64,000 nt of DNA from Nymphaea colorata (lineage: Eukaryota; Streptophyta; Magnoliopsida; Nymphaeales; Nymphaeaceae): NCBI RefSeq assembly GCF_008831285.2, contig NC_045138.2:33699934-33763933 (forward strand). The letters run 5' to 3'. The notes under the pieces are model-generated. The model ran no database searches. It saw only the letters and a list, made by a program, of their open reading frames with translations, and was not told the DNA's origin. Below, one piece after another: positions 1 to 10,828 of this stretch; positions within the stretch are counted from its first letter, which is position 1; the number at the start of each line of letters is the position of its first letter. The position numbers were made by a program, and so were the translations under genes.

Positions 1-802
1 AAAGAGTTACAAGATACAGCCCATTCTTCCCTTACATATCACGATGGATTATGATCCCTGGAAATTAGGGAATTACAGAAAAAATGGTTAACAGAACAAA
101 ATGGTAAGACAAGATTTTTGCCCTGCTGCTCCTCTATCCAAAGATACGATAACGAGAGTTTGCTGCTGGAGATATCTTTCCAAAGATATAGGAAGGAGAT
201 GAACGAGAGATTTGAATTATGAAAGAGCTTCCTTTCATATGCACTAACACAAAAAACCTGATGTTTCCATCCCCAAAGACCACTACTTTCCTCGAGTTCC
301 TGCTGCTGGTAAAGAGCTGAATGCTGAGATCTTTTGTCTGGCACCGATGGCACTTATCCACAACGAGCCCTGAATTGAGCCACATTTCAAGCTCCTGACG
401 CTTTCTTGTGTCTTTGCTGAATTCTAAGATGGAAGTACATACAGACATGCACACGTACTGATGGTAATGGTACCCAGCCAAAAAATACATCTTTTTTCAT
501 TTATTCCTTAAGAGTGTATCCATGCCTATGGCATTGTAGGACCCTCTAATCCATGAATTAGGTTCTTAGAATTAAATTCTCAGGGTGACTTCTGTCACAA
601 GAACTAATTTGTGGACATGGAAACAAATCCCACTACTGTGTTCAACTTATGAAAGTGGGATTAATTCCAGATTCAACTTGTCGACAATCGCAAAGCTCTC
701 TCTCTCTCTCTCGCTGGATGGAGATCATTCACTACGGCACTGAATTTCCATTTCTTGCTAAAACCAAAAACTTTATCGTGTTGCTGACGGTTTCCAATAA
801 AA
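1..802. other. Non-coding flank, no gene recognised
   Basis: Short open frames exist on both strands, but none shows a recognisable domain. From about 248 onward the sequence is repeated in diverged form near 28,305, marking the left edge of the large duplication. Both copies keep similar minus-strand frames (134-490 and 28,284-28,544), but these carry different small indels and read as shadows or decayed sequence. A short CT microsatellite lies near 695-712. Confidence 0.5.
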
Positions 803-1630
803 GTGAATCGTAAAAGGTTCATTATTGACTCATGCTTTGTTCATTTTGAGGAACCACACCAAGTGAGCAACTTCAGTTTGAACAAACTCGTTAATCATCT
901 TCTAACTCACATTCGGGATGAACTGTCATGCCTCTGGCAAATACTGCCTTTCCCTGACTGCAATAGTAAAATCAGCATCTTCTGCCACACCAGATATGCT
1001 CCCTTGAATGCAATGTCTCCAGATTCATAGAAACTGGCAACAGGTTGCAGTAAGGCCAAATCTCTAACTATGGTCTAGTTAAGCAAATCACCAAATATGT
1101 AAGGGAGTGCCAATGATGACAACTAAGTGGTAAAACAGTTTACAAAACGTGAGTCAGAATGACAACTAATGATGCACACCGAACATGGACTATGAATATC
1201 ACTCGAACAGGATACAGAAATGCCAAAATAAATTGAAGGGGCGGAGCCAGAATTTTTTTTTTTTTTTTTTTCCATGGGGCACTAAGCATATAATTAACAA
1301 ATTTATGGGACAGTGACCTGGGTCCTGTGGGGCTGTCCTAGATAACTAGACCGAAATCCACCAAAGTTTAACCACTAATTTAAACTTTCATACAATGAGC
1401 TCCGAAGGGCATACGCCTCACGGAGCCCCCACTTAGTATACTGGTAATTAAACCAAGCTGCAGAAAACCAAATTTAATTATGAAAATTTAGCTTCATTAA
1501 CCACCTATATGTAGAAGTAAAGGTAAACCAGAAGAAATATTCACCAGAACCAATTCTTAAAGGTAAACCAGTAAGGAAATTAGAAGAAACAAAAAACTGC
1601 AGTCATCATTGCTGTCACCTCAAAGAAGCG

Positions 1631-2444
1631 ATGGTAACCACAACTGATGGGGTGGTTCCATCCTTTCCGATGGTGACAAAAAAAAAAAAAGAGAAGGCAC
1701 AGACTGATCTTTCTAAGATGTTGCTAAGGCGAAGTATCAATGACAAAGTTGTTGAGGGAAGGCCACTTGATCAAAGTGATGTCAATGTGGCTGAAAATTC
1801 ATCAGTCCCCAATAATGCAGCTCTACAAGGAGAAAGCACCCCTAGGTCGTGCAAATATGTTGTGAAAGAAATACTTCAAAACTGTGCAACTTAGGAAAAG
1901 GGATCTTTAAGCTCACCGAGATCACCAAACCGTAGATTCCATATGCTTGACAACCTGCCACTTCTAAAGGATAGAGAGCTTGAAGAAGATGGCTATAATA
2001 GATCAAGGAAATGTGATTTAAACGAAGAAAAACTACAAATTGGCACATTTGATAGTCACCAAGTGACATTTTTGAAGCAAAACGGCTATTTTAGAGTGTC
2101 ACCCATACACGCCACGTGAACAAGTATTATGTACAAGCTACAATCAGAAAAACCAAAATATGCTAAAAAGTTCACGATACAATTTGTGAAAGAAAAACTT
2201 CAAAACTGTGCAGCTAAGGAGATGGGATTCTTAAGCTCACAGAGATCACCAAACCATAGATTTGATAGGTTTGGCAAACCTATCACTTCTAAAGGCTAGA
2301 GGCGTTGAAGAAGGCAAATGCAATATATCATGGACATGTGATTTAAACAAAGAAAAACTGCAATTTGGCACATTTAACAGTCACCAAGTGACAGTTTGGA
2401 AGGAAAACGACTATTTTAGAATGACATCCATGCACGTCATGTGA
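1631..2444 (+). pseudogene. Unrecognised ORF fragments with an internal repeat
   Basis: Open pieces at 1631-1894 and 2262-2444 belong to a decayed coding-like region. A segment of roughly 85 codons is present twice in tandem (about 1858-2119 and 2186-2444). Both copies read along the pattern KE-LQNCA, SSxRSPNxRF, CDLN-EKLQ-GTF, HQVT. The first copy carries a stop right after LQNCAT. The same arrangement recurs in block 2 at 29,665-30,440 with different stops and indels. I recognise no family. It may be a relic of a duplicated exon or part of an old transposon. Confidence 0.35.
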
Positions 2445-2805
2445 ACAAATATGAAACACATGCTACAATTAGAAAAACCAAAGTATACTAAAAAATTAAT
2501 GATACAATCTGCAACATTTTAAAATAAAAATTCTCGCCAATATATCAACGAAAGTGGCATCAGCTCCTCCGATTAGTTCCTAGACACTTGCTATATTCAT
2601 ATATAGTTGGAATGTTCAAAGCTGGTGGACGCAACAGATCATTTTACTCAACTTAAGAAGACATTAAAGCCGCTGCCTCCCGCAATTTAATTCATGATCA
2701 TAATTTGCTAGATTTTGCACCGCTAACAACCTTGCCGATCTCATCACCTTCACTAGTTTAGTGAGGAAAGAACTTCTGCCAACCTGTTAATTAGTTGAAA
2801 GGTGG

Positions 2806-3674
2806 ATTTCTCCGAAACAAGAGATCAAAGTGCTCCTTTTTTTCCCATGAAGTCGGCGGCGTTACACCATTGGGATACTTCGAATAAACAAAGCACTCAC
2901 AAAGCGAAGCTTCAGGGAAAAGCGAAGCTCTGGTAACCCTATGTCCGAACAAGAAATGTTCGACTTAGTCCTATAAGAGTATGAAACCGCTCTTTCTTGG
3001 ACGTCATCATTCAAAAGGAATGAAAAGGAACCTCCATGCGAGGATTGTGAGGAATAGCAATAAAAGAACAATTTGGTTTGGTTCATTCTTGGACTGCCCT
3101 GCTCCCGAATAGAGAGACTTGACCCTCGGAGCGAGTTTCCCTTGCCTACTCACGGCAACCTGGTTATCTTATCAGAGTCTTTCTTTTTCTTTCCTGAAAT
3201 CCATCAAACCCTGAAAGTCAAAGTTGTTCCTGAAGCGTACAAAGCACTTGCGAATTTGAACTTCAGATGTGGCAATAGGCTGGGGAAGGTCCAGCCCATT
3301 CCGAAGTCTTCGATTGATCTGATCGTCGCTCGGACATCCCTGCAGCAATCTTCCAACAGTGGCCCGCTCAAAGATTTGAAGCAGCGGCTGACAACAAAGA
3401 TAGTACTCACTCGTTCGTAGACTTGGAATACTTGGGGCGAGGTAACGAGAGAGCACAAGCCATCGAGCGTGTCGAGTCTAAGGAGATTCATATTCCCCTG
3501 TTCCCTAGGGGTACTTCTAGGGAGCGATCCACGGAGCTCCTCTTCTCTGGAACGAGGAGGAGGATCAGGGCAGCACCGCCCAGTTGTCAGGTCTCTTTCA
3601 CGACTGGAAAAAAAACGGCTTCTCTTTGGTGAATAAGCACACTCGCTTATGTCACCTTTTTCTCATCTTAGTAG
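2806..3674. other. Insertion specific to block 1, organelle-DNA-like
   Basis: In block 2 the flanking sequence (ending GGTGG, resuming CCTTTGG) is joined across only about ten bases near 30,800. Here some 869 bp intervene. The inserted DNA is richer in G+C than its surroundings and is open in several frames on both strands (for example 3073-3420 + and 3204-3491 -) without a recognisable protein. Its texture, with repeated AAGCGAAGCT words and long non-coding stretches of mixed composition, reminds me of plant mitochondrial DNA. A NUMT is my best guess but is inference only. Simple loss from block 2 is the alternative. Confidence 0.4.
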
Positions 3675-3795
3675 CCTTTGGTTCATGGCTCCCTACAAAA
3701 CCCTGCATATTTTTTACCATCTTTACACTTCCTTCTTTTCATTTTCAAAGCATCGCTTCTCTGTTTCTCCTTGTAGAGATTCCTCTGCGCCCACG

Positions 3796-3819
3796 ATATA
3801 TATATATATATATATATAT
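3796..3819. repeat. (AT)n microsatellite
   Basis: This is a perfect AT dinucleotide run. It lies in the second stretch (about 3719-4060) that block 2 lacks. Confidence 0.9.
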
Positions 3820-4978
3820 CCAATTTTCATGCAAAATATTGTTCTCCAGTCAAAGTTTGCAAGTTTAAGAGGTAAGATACTATTCTCTAGTCAAGCGTTA
3901 AGCAGCGGATGCTTTAACTCCCTAAAACCGAAAAGCCGTAAGAGTAACAAGTGAACAATCAAATACCATAACAAGAAAAGGAACAACATTACGGGCTTAC
4001 GACGATACTGAAAAATTGAAACATTGAATAACAGCAAGTCCCGCGAATCATCAAACGTTTATCTTATCAATTATTATCACTATTGAGGGCTAATACTGCA
4101 GTACAATGAGTAATCCAATAATTGTAAAAAAGGATTGAATGACGAAAGGTGATCTGTATCTACATATGCACCTTGAGCAGGGCCATTCAGTAAAGTCTGC
4201 TAAACATAGGAAAGGAGTTGTAGGAGAGAAAGATACATGGCATTTGCAATATGCTGTGGCAACTAAAATTAGTTTAAAGCTCAACGCCTGGAAATTATTG
4301 TACTTAGTTTACGAAAAGCGATCCGGATTTAAGAAACTTACAAGAATTAGAATTCAGGTAACTGGCCGAAAGTGAATCCACAAACAATGAATAGAGAACC
4401 GTGGGAAATGGGAATTCAAACTTTTTCGTTTTCGTGACTCCATAAACAAACATAAGGAAAACTTTTTGCTGAAAAAGATTAATAAGAATTTGTTTTTCAT
4501 GCTCAACGCGGATAAGTAAATGACAGTACTTTACAGTTTACAAAGATAAAACTTAAAACAATTTTTCAGCCACGCCTCTAAGGCGCGCGTCCGGGGACAT
4601 TCTTCACCTGCAATCATACGCATCCAAACATTGTTTTTTGGACCTCCAAGTCTTGGATGCTGCCAAGGACAGACAGCTTATCCACGCTTTCCAGATGTGT
4701 TTCGAACCACAGGCCAGGCCAGTAGAAACATGGGGACTCTGTTCAAAGTTCAAACCAAATTTCAACAGGAATCCAACGGCTGATAGCGAAACAATGGATT
4801 CCTTAAGCTCTCTTACCTTCTTCTGAGATCCCGGCAGAATATCGGGCCCCTTCTGCGGTGGTCTACTTATCCACACCCAAAACCACCAAACGCCGCCTTT
4901 TTTTTCCGGTGGGTGGCTTCTTGAGTTCTTTGACCTTCGAAAGCCTGACCCCAAAATATCACCAACTACTCTTCTGCC

Positions 4979-4987
4979 TATTTATAA
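4979..4987 (+). promoter_or_regulatory. TATA box of AAP-A
   Basis: TATTTATAA lies 45-53 bp before the AAP-A start codon. The same word sits at the same distance before AAP-C. If transcription starts about 30 bp downstream, the 5' leader is only about 20 nt. Confidence 0.6.
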
Positions 4988-5031
4988 CCGAGAGGCTCAG
5001 CCCCCCAACTACAACTAGGCAGCTGAGAAAG

Positions 5032-8000
5032 ATGGAGATTGAAGGGAAGAGTGCTGACGCGGAAGTCGCTGCAAAATATTTTTCAGAAGATGGCGAGGAG
5101 TGTAAAAGAACTGGTACTTCCTTTTTTTTTTTATTTCTGTTCTGCTTGACATGTTCGATGTCTCCCATTGGTGCGCTGATGCTGAAATACGATTAGGCAA
5201 TCCGCAATGTGGAATCATGGAATGCATTTACTCTATTTGTGGTCAAAATCGTTTCCTCTTGGCTCTTAGTAACGAAATGGACCCATTTCCAATCTCTGTA
5301 AATGCTGCAGCATCTATTGTATAATTTGTGTAGATACGACTATGTGGGGTTTCTGTGCAACTCGAATTCCCCTTCTTTCCCTTCACTTTAGCTTAACATC
5401 ACTCACCACTCTCTGCACCCCTTTTTTCTTCTGCAATTGGCAGCAGGGGCTTGGCAGACATTGAAGGCACATACTTTTTAACTTGAATGCCTTGTGTCCG
5501 ATCCGCTAAGCTAGTTAAGTGAGCTACTCTTCATCCACGCCGCTGTCATAGCTCTTCATTAACTTGCCTGACTGATTAATTTTCAATGGGTTGGGTTTTA
5601 GTACCGTTTAAGCTCTCACTGACCGTGGCGATCTGTCTTACCAGGGACTTTGTGGACATGCATCGCTCACATAGTCACTGCGGTGATCGGCGCTGGGGTG
5701 CTGTCACTGCCATGGAGCGTAGCCCAGCTTGGTTGGATCGGAGGCCCTTTAGTCATGGTGATCTTCGCGTTCATCACGTATATATCTGTTCATCTGCTTT
5801 CAGATTGTTACAGATCTCCCGACTCTGTCACTGGCAAAAGAAACCGAACCTACATGGACGCCGTGCGCGTAAACTTAGGTAAATTTGCTCATTTCTCTCT
5901 TGATTCAAGTTCATGTGAATTTAGATCATCCATTCCATCGTTCCTTACACTGACTATCATATGTATGAGAAAAAGATAAATTACATTGAAATATCCGGCA
6001 AAATGTGAGTGCTACCGACATTTAAAACGGAGAATGTCAGTGAAAAAGAAAACATAGGAAAATTTTGTGACGAGAAGGAAAGTTTGCCATTAAGCAAGTG
6101 TCATGATAATGATAGTGATGACTGATGATGACAATGTTGTGGCTGTGGAATAGTAAATCATCATAGTTTTGAGTCATTATCAGAGCACATTATAAATATT
6201 TATTAATGTTTTTCTGAAGTTGCTGTTCCCGTGTGTAGATCCAAAGATATACCAATATGCGCACGTCCTAATGGTTCATCGAGTTCTCAGTACTTAATTA
6301 GATGAACGGAACACCAATCTAGGTCAAGCACACATGTCATGCGCGCTTGAACTTAATATAATGTATACGAATCGGTACTACGTGCCGGGCCGGGCCGGTC
6401 TGCCATTATTTTATCTTTGACAATATAAAAGCAAAAATGAGCTGTTTCTGATACATGCCAATTGCCAAGCCTACATGACCATGGTCTAATATGAAAAGAA
6501 ACGCAAAGTAATATGAGCTTGCAGCCGTTGATCATGCGGGTCTTCATCTCCTCTCCTGTCAACTCCTGGCCACCTTTTCAGAAAGCCAGAGGAGTTGGCA
6601 TGGCAGCTTAACCCTGTGGTTTTCGTCCGTTTCAGAAACAATGGGCCTGGTGATCATCTGCTATCCGCTTTCTGACCTGTTGGACTCTTTGTCAATCCTT
6701 TGAACGGGTGTTGATTGTCAACCACGAGCCCCACCCGTCTACTTAAAAATATTCGTCTTATTGTTAAAACGTCGGCGATGTTATATATATATATATATAT
6801 ATATATAACAAGATGGGCAGTGGGACATGAGTCGGTAAGTTGTTCGAATCGTTGCAGATTGAGGCGCTGCTGAGTTTGGAGTCCTTAGGGGTGTTATGTT
6901 TTCAAAGTGAAATAAGCACGTTTCCTCATTTTCTTTTCTTATTGTGTTAATTTTCAGGGAAGAACCAGATATGGGCATGTGGGCTACTGCAATATCTATA
7001 TATGTATGGGATTGCTGTAGCCTACGTCCTTACTTCTGCAGTGAGCATGAGGTCTACATAAACTCTCTCTTTTCTTTATTTGTTTCTCATGCTTATGTGG
7101 TTCTGAATTCAACACAACGTGGCTGATGCAGGGCTATACGGAAATCAAATTGTTATCACTCGAATGGGCACAATGCTGATTGCCAGTTTGGGAACACTTT
7201 CTACATGATCTTGTTTGGGGTGATTCAGATATTATGCTCCCTCATCCCAGATTTTAACAACATGAGTTGGCTTTCTGCTGTCGCTGCAATCATGTCTGGC
7301 TTCTATTCTACAATAGGATTAGGCCTTGGAATTGCTAGAGTAGTGGGTGGGTTTCAAGTTTATCGGGTGCATGTGCATGTGCATGTGTGAGTGTGGGTGT
7401 GTGCACGAGTTGCATGAGTATAGACACATGTATGCTTTTCTTTGCCCAAGTCGGGCAATGCACAGCCTTAGTCTTTCCTTCTGCTGAAAATTCAAAAATG
7501 ATGTGTTTCAGATAATAAAAGAATTTATGGGAATATTAGAGGAGTGCAAACGGCTACCACAGCGCAGAAAGTGTGGAGGGTCTCTCAAGCAATTGGTGAC
7601 ATAGCTTTCTCTTTCCCTTACTCTTTCATCCTCCTAGAGATTCAGGTGAGGACCCGAACTTGTGCTTCAAGTCAATTGATCAAGAACTTTTATTTCATCG
7701 TCACTAGAAGTCCAGATACACATGCATATTGACTTGTTGTAAACCAACTGATTGTAGGATACCCTGAGGTCCAAGCCTCCGGAGAACTTAATAGTGAAGA
7801 GAGCATCGGTTGTCTCCATTTCCATAACAGCATTGTTCTATCTTTCTTGTGGCTGCTTCGGTTATGCAGCTTTTGGGGACGACGCACCTGGAAACATTCT
7901 CACTGGATTTGGATTCTATGAGCCGTATTGGCTCGTTGACTTTGGAAATGCCTGCATCGTGTTGCATCTTGTTGGTGGTTACCAGGTGAAGTACTTTCTA

Positions 8001-8599
8001 TCACCTGCTCTAATTTGCTTCTAAAGTGGTATTCCTTATTCCTTACTGATGCTCGATCATGAATTAAGAAAGTAGGTAGTTTTACAGAGAGAGGGACAAG
8101 GCAAAAGTTAAGAGGCCATCTGTTTTTGCTGTTTTCTTTTTTAAACTTCGCTTCTTATTTCATCTGTCAATTGTACAATTTGCAGGTATTCAGTCAACCG
8201 GTGTTTGCGTTTTTTGAAGGATTAATAGAAAGAGTTCTTCCCAAAAGCATGACGTTCCTAAAGAAGAACTACAGTATGTGCCTCCCGTGTCTGCCGGTTT
8301 ACCATTTGAATCCAATCAGGCTGGTCTTTAGAACCCTGTATGTGATCTCTACAGTTGCACTTGCTATGTACTTTCCCTACTTTAACCAAGTGTTGGGCAT
8401 CTTAGGTGCCCTTAACTTCTGGCCTCTGGCCATATATTTTCCAATAGAGATGTACATGGGGCAGAAAAGGGTGAGATCATGGAGTACCAAGTGGGTGGCC
8501 TTTGAGGTGTTCAGCATCTTCTGTCTTCTCATTTCATTGTTTGCGCTGATTGGCTCGGTTGAAGGACTTGTAAGAGCCAAACTTGGTTGGGCTTCATGA
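5032..8599 (+). CDS. Amino acid permease, copy A (AAP family), 7 exons
   Basis: The product is a plasma-membrane H+/amino acid symporter of the plant AAP family (AAAP superfamily, Pfam Aa_trans). Exons are 5032-5113, 5645-5878, 6958-7051, 7132-7346, 7512-7645, 7758-7985 and 8186-8599, all GT-AG, giving 466 codons plus stop, a typical AAP length. Visible hallmarks are TGTLWTCIAHIVTA, GAGVLSLPWSVAQLGW, YRSPDSVTGKRN and YMDAVRVNLG in exons 1-2, GKNQIWACGLLQY in exon 3, GLGLGIARV in exon 4, KPPEN and GFGFYEPYW in exon 6, and FNQVLGILGALNFWPL with IYFPIEMYM in exon 7. The start follows a TATA box closely, and the N-terminus is short, acidic and hydrophilic, as expected for a cytosolic tail before 11 helices. 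The exon lengths (82/234/94/215/134/228/414) are identical in copies B and C. AATAAA near 8,627 may serve polyadenylation. Substrate range cannot be read from the sequence. Confidence 0.93.
6781..6808. repeat. (TA)n microsatellite in AAP-A intron 2
   Basis: A TA run of about 26 bp. The equivalent intron of copy C has only a short interrupted version near 33,546, so the array expanded or contracted after duplication. Confidence 0.85.
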
Positions 8600-10592
8600 T
8601 GTGAAATCTTAGTGTAATTATTTCAAATAAATGTTAATAAAGTCATTTTTCAAATAGCCAATGATGCCATTTGATATAATTTATTGTGTGTTTCAAGGGG
8701 CAGGTTCATCAAACACTTTGTGAGTGTTTTGGCTGTCGATAATATTTTAGGGTCAGTTTGACAATGAGAATGGTTTTTCATTGGTCCATGAATCTACCTC
8801 ACAAATAAGACAAATTTATGGCATGAATCTCTTCTATATTTAAAGTAGATCTATGGAATCATTTTATTGGCACTCTCTCTCTCGTCTCCTGCTCGTTTGC
8901 TTTTTGTTCTTGTTCTGTTTTTGCATGTTTTTGTTTTTGTTTTCTTTGCTAATTTTTCTCCTACTTTTTTTGCCCTTGTAGATTGGTGATGCCTTGTCAT
9001 CGGGTTTTGTTTTTTTAGTAAATTTCATCGGATCTTTCTCTCTCTTTGGGAACAATCCCCTGGGAGAATAGGTGGGGTTCTTTGCAAGAAAAAAAAAATG
9101 CTCCAATTGAGAGAGATATACGTATAGAAGACGGATCTGGTCCTTGGAAAACTTCAACAACTGTCTCATCAAAATTAAGCACTTGGTTGTCTTTTTTGTT
9201 CGAGACAACTTTCTCAGGGTACTTTAAGAATTCAATTCTCAGTGAGTGTAATTCGTCCCCCATATTCGGTGTTCCATCGTAATGTGGAAAAAATGCGCGC
9301 GACTTGGTGCCTGACTTTGGACACGAGATCGACCGGCGTAGCAGAGACTAGAGTCTAGAGAGGGCGTGACCCAATGAGCAGGCGAAGCGTCAACCACGTC
9401 TGAGAATCCTGTTTGTCAACAGTGTGGAAGCGCGTATCAAACACGGACTGGGTCGCCGAGTTGAATATTCCGCCTCATGTCTCACTAGGTTTGGGCTTTA
9501 TCGTGATGGGACTTTACTTGCTTACCGAATCTGGATATTTGGATCCAGAATTGCACTCACATTCTTCTCATTTCTCATTTCTAATCGTGAGGACCCCAGG
9601 TGGGCTTGAGGCATATTCATTTATACAACTTTCATTTTCTTTTAAACCGCGTTTTTTACATTTGTTAATATGTCTTCTTTGGTTTTAAAAAGGGTGGTTT
9701 TTATATGTTTATGAACGCTGTGGACCACGTTGTATGTCCTTAATCATCTAATGTTTGATTTGTATAGCCTAGAAGGTTAAATGGTAAGACTGGCTGAGTA
9801 GTGAAGGGTCTGTGTCAGTTTCAGTTGGGTTCCTATCAGTGCAGTGCTATTTACTTGAACTCAAATCATGGATGGGTGTCTTATGTAAGGATCATTTGGT
9901 GGGTCGGTATATGTCAATGAGAAATTTCAAATGTACATGTTCGATTAAATGATTGCGTTTTGGGATATCATGTTATTTAATATGATATGAAGTATTTTTA
10001 TAATGTATAGATACTGTACGCAATTACGGATTCTTTGATGAGTTGAATCTGAAATTTGTTCATAATATAAAAGGTAGTGGTACTGCAATCTCACCGTCCA
10101 GTTGTTCAGATGAATTTAGGTACGCTTTTATTACAGTAATTTAACATGAGATCATGGTTAAGGGCATATTCCTTTGTTTGTATGTGCATGTGAAAATCTC
10201 CCGTTCATCTTAGGCGTCAAACAGCCTTGTCAGGAAAAGGAAAAAGAGGGGACTTTGGCACATCCTCAATAGACTAGATCCTGGGGTAGGGAGAGGGGGA
10301 CATCTTCTATAATGCCAATGAAAAGTGCATTTCTGCGGGTGATTCATCTTTCTTTTTCGTGATTGATACATGCTCTTGTAAGATGACATCCTCGAAGACT
10401 TTTGCGAAATTTTTGGAAGAGAAAGGGATATTGGGCAGCGGTAGACTTTATCCTGTCAAATCTTCGTGGACTCGACCGCCTATATATCTGAAAGCTTCCT
10501 CGTTTATGTGCATGGAGGTTGCACGAGTTTCATATCTAATATAATCGCTTTTTTTGTGTTTTCTGGTTAAGATACAAAAAACTAATATTTAC
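8600..10592. other. Intergenic spacer between AAP-A and AAP-B
   Basis: The first 380 bp are the AAP 3' flank, repeated after copies C and D. Beyond that I see no gene. Two overlapping + frames near 9413-9688 do not resemble any family I know. The region is AT-rich with T-tracts and has no recognisable promoter for copy B. Confidence 0.5.
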
Positions 10593-10815
10593 CATGTTCA
10601 ATTCTTTCTGTGCATCAAACATGATTAAATTTATCATGTTAAATTCTTCCTGTGCATCAAACAGGGTTAAATTTACCACGGTAAATTCTTCCTGCCCATC
10701 AAACAGGGCCTTAGATTGGAAGAAAGAGAAATTTCATCCTATAAATTTTTCCAAAAAAATTTACCATGGTAAATTTACTGCGTTAAATTTCACCTACCCA
10801 TCAAACGGACCCTTA
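10593..10815. mobile_element. MITE-like insertion abutting AAP-B
   Basis: The word [TC][GC]C[AC]TCAAAC-like (CATCAAAC core) occurs four times here: three times 42 bp apart (10,611, 10,653 and 10,695) and once at the right end (10,797-10,806). Palindromic AAATTTACCATGGTAAATTT lies between. The right end, CATCAAACGGACCCTTA, resembles subterminal motifs of small plant DNA transposons. The segment is absent upstream of AAP-A and AAP-C and ends only about 14 bp before the AAP-B start codon. The left boundary and target duplication are not clear, so the class is uncertain. Confidence 0.5.
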
Positions 10816-10828
10816 GGGAGTGCAAAAG

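Larger units (their letters stand above)
248..8980 (+). repeat. Segmental duplication block 1 (contains AAP-A)
   Basis: This stretch aligns by eye, in the same order and orientation, with about 28,305-35,798. Shared landmarks are the text around 803/28,909, the dispersed-repeat remnant at 1240-1440/29,308-29,515, the unknown ORF fragments at 1631/29,665, all seven AAP exons with their introns, and the 3' flank. The offset at the AAP start codons is 26,782 bp. Block 1 has two segments that block 2 lacks, at 2806-3674 and about 3719-4060. Boundaries are approximate. Confidence 0.85.

Noticed and set aside
9413-9688. Two overlapping + frames with protein-like appearance
   Set aside because: Both frames look equally plausible, neither has a start context, splice support or recognisable domain, and there is no counterpart in block 2.
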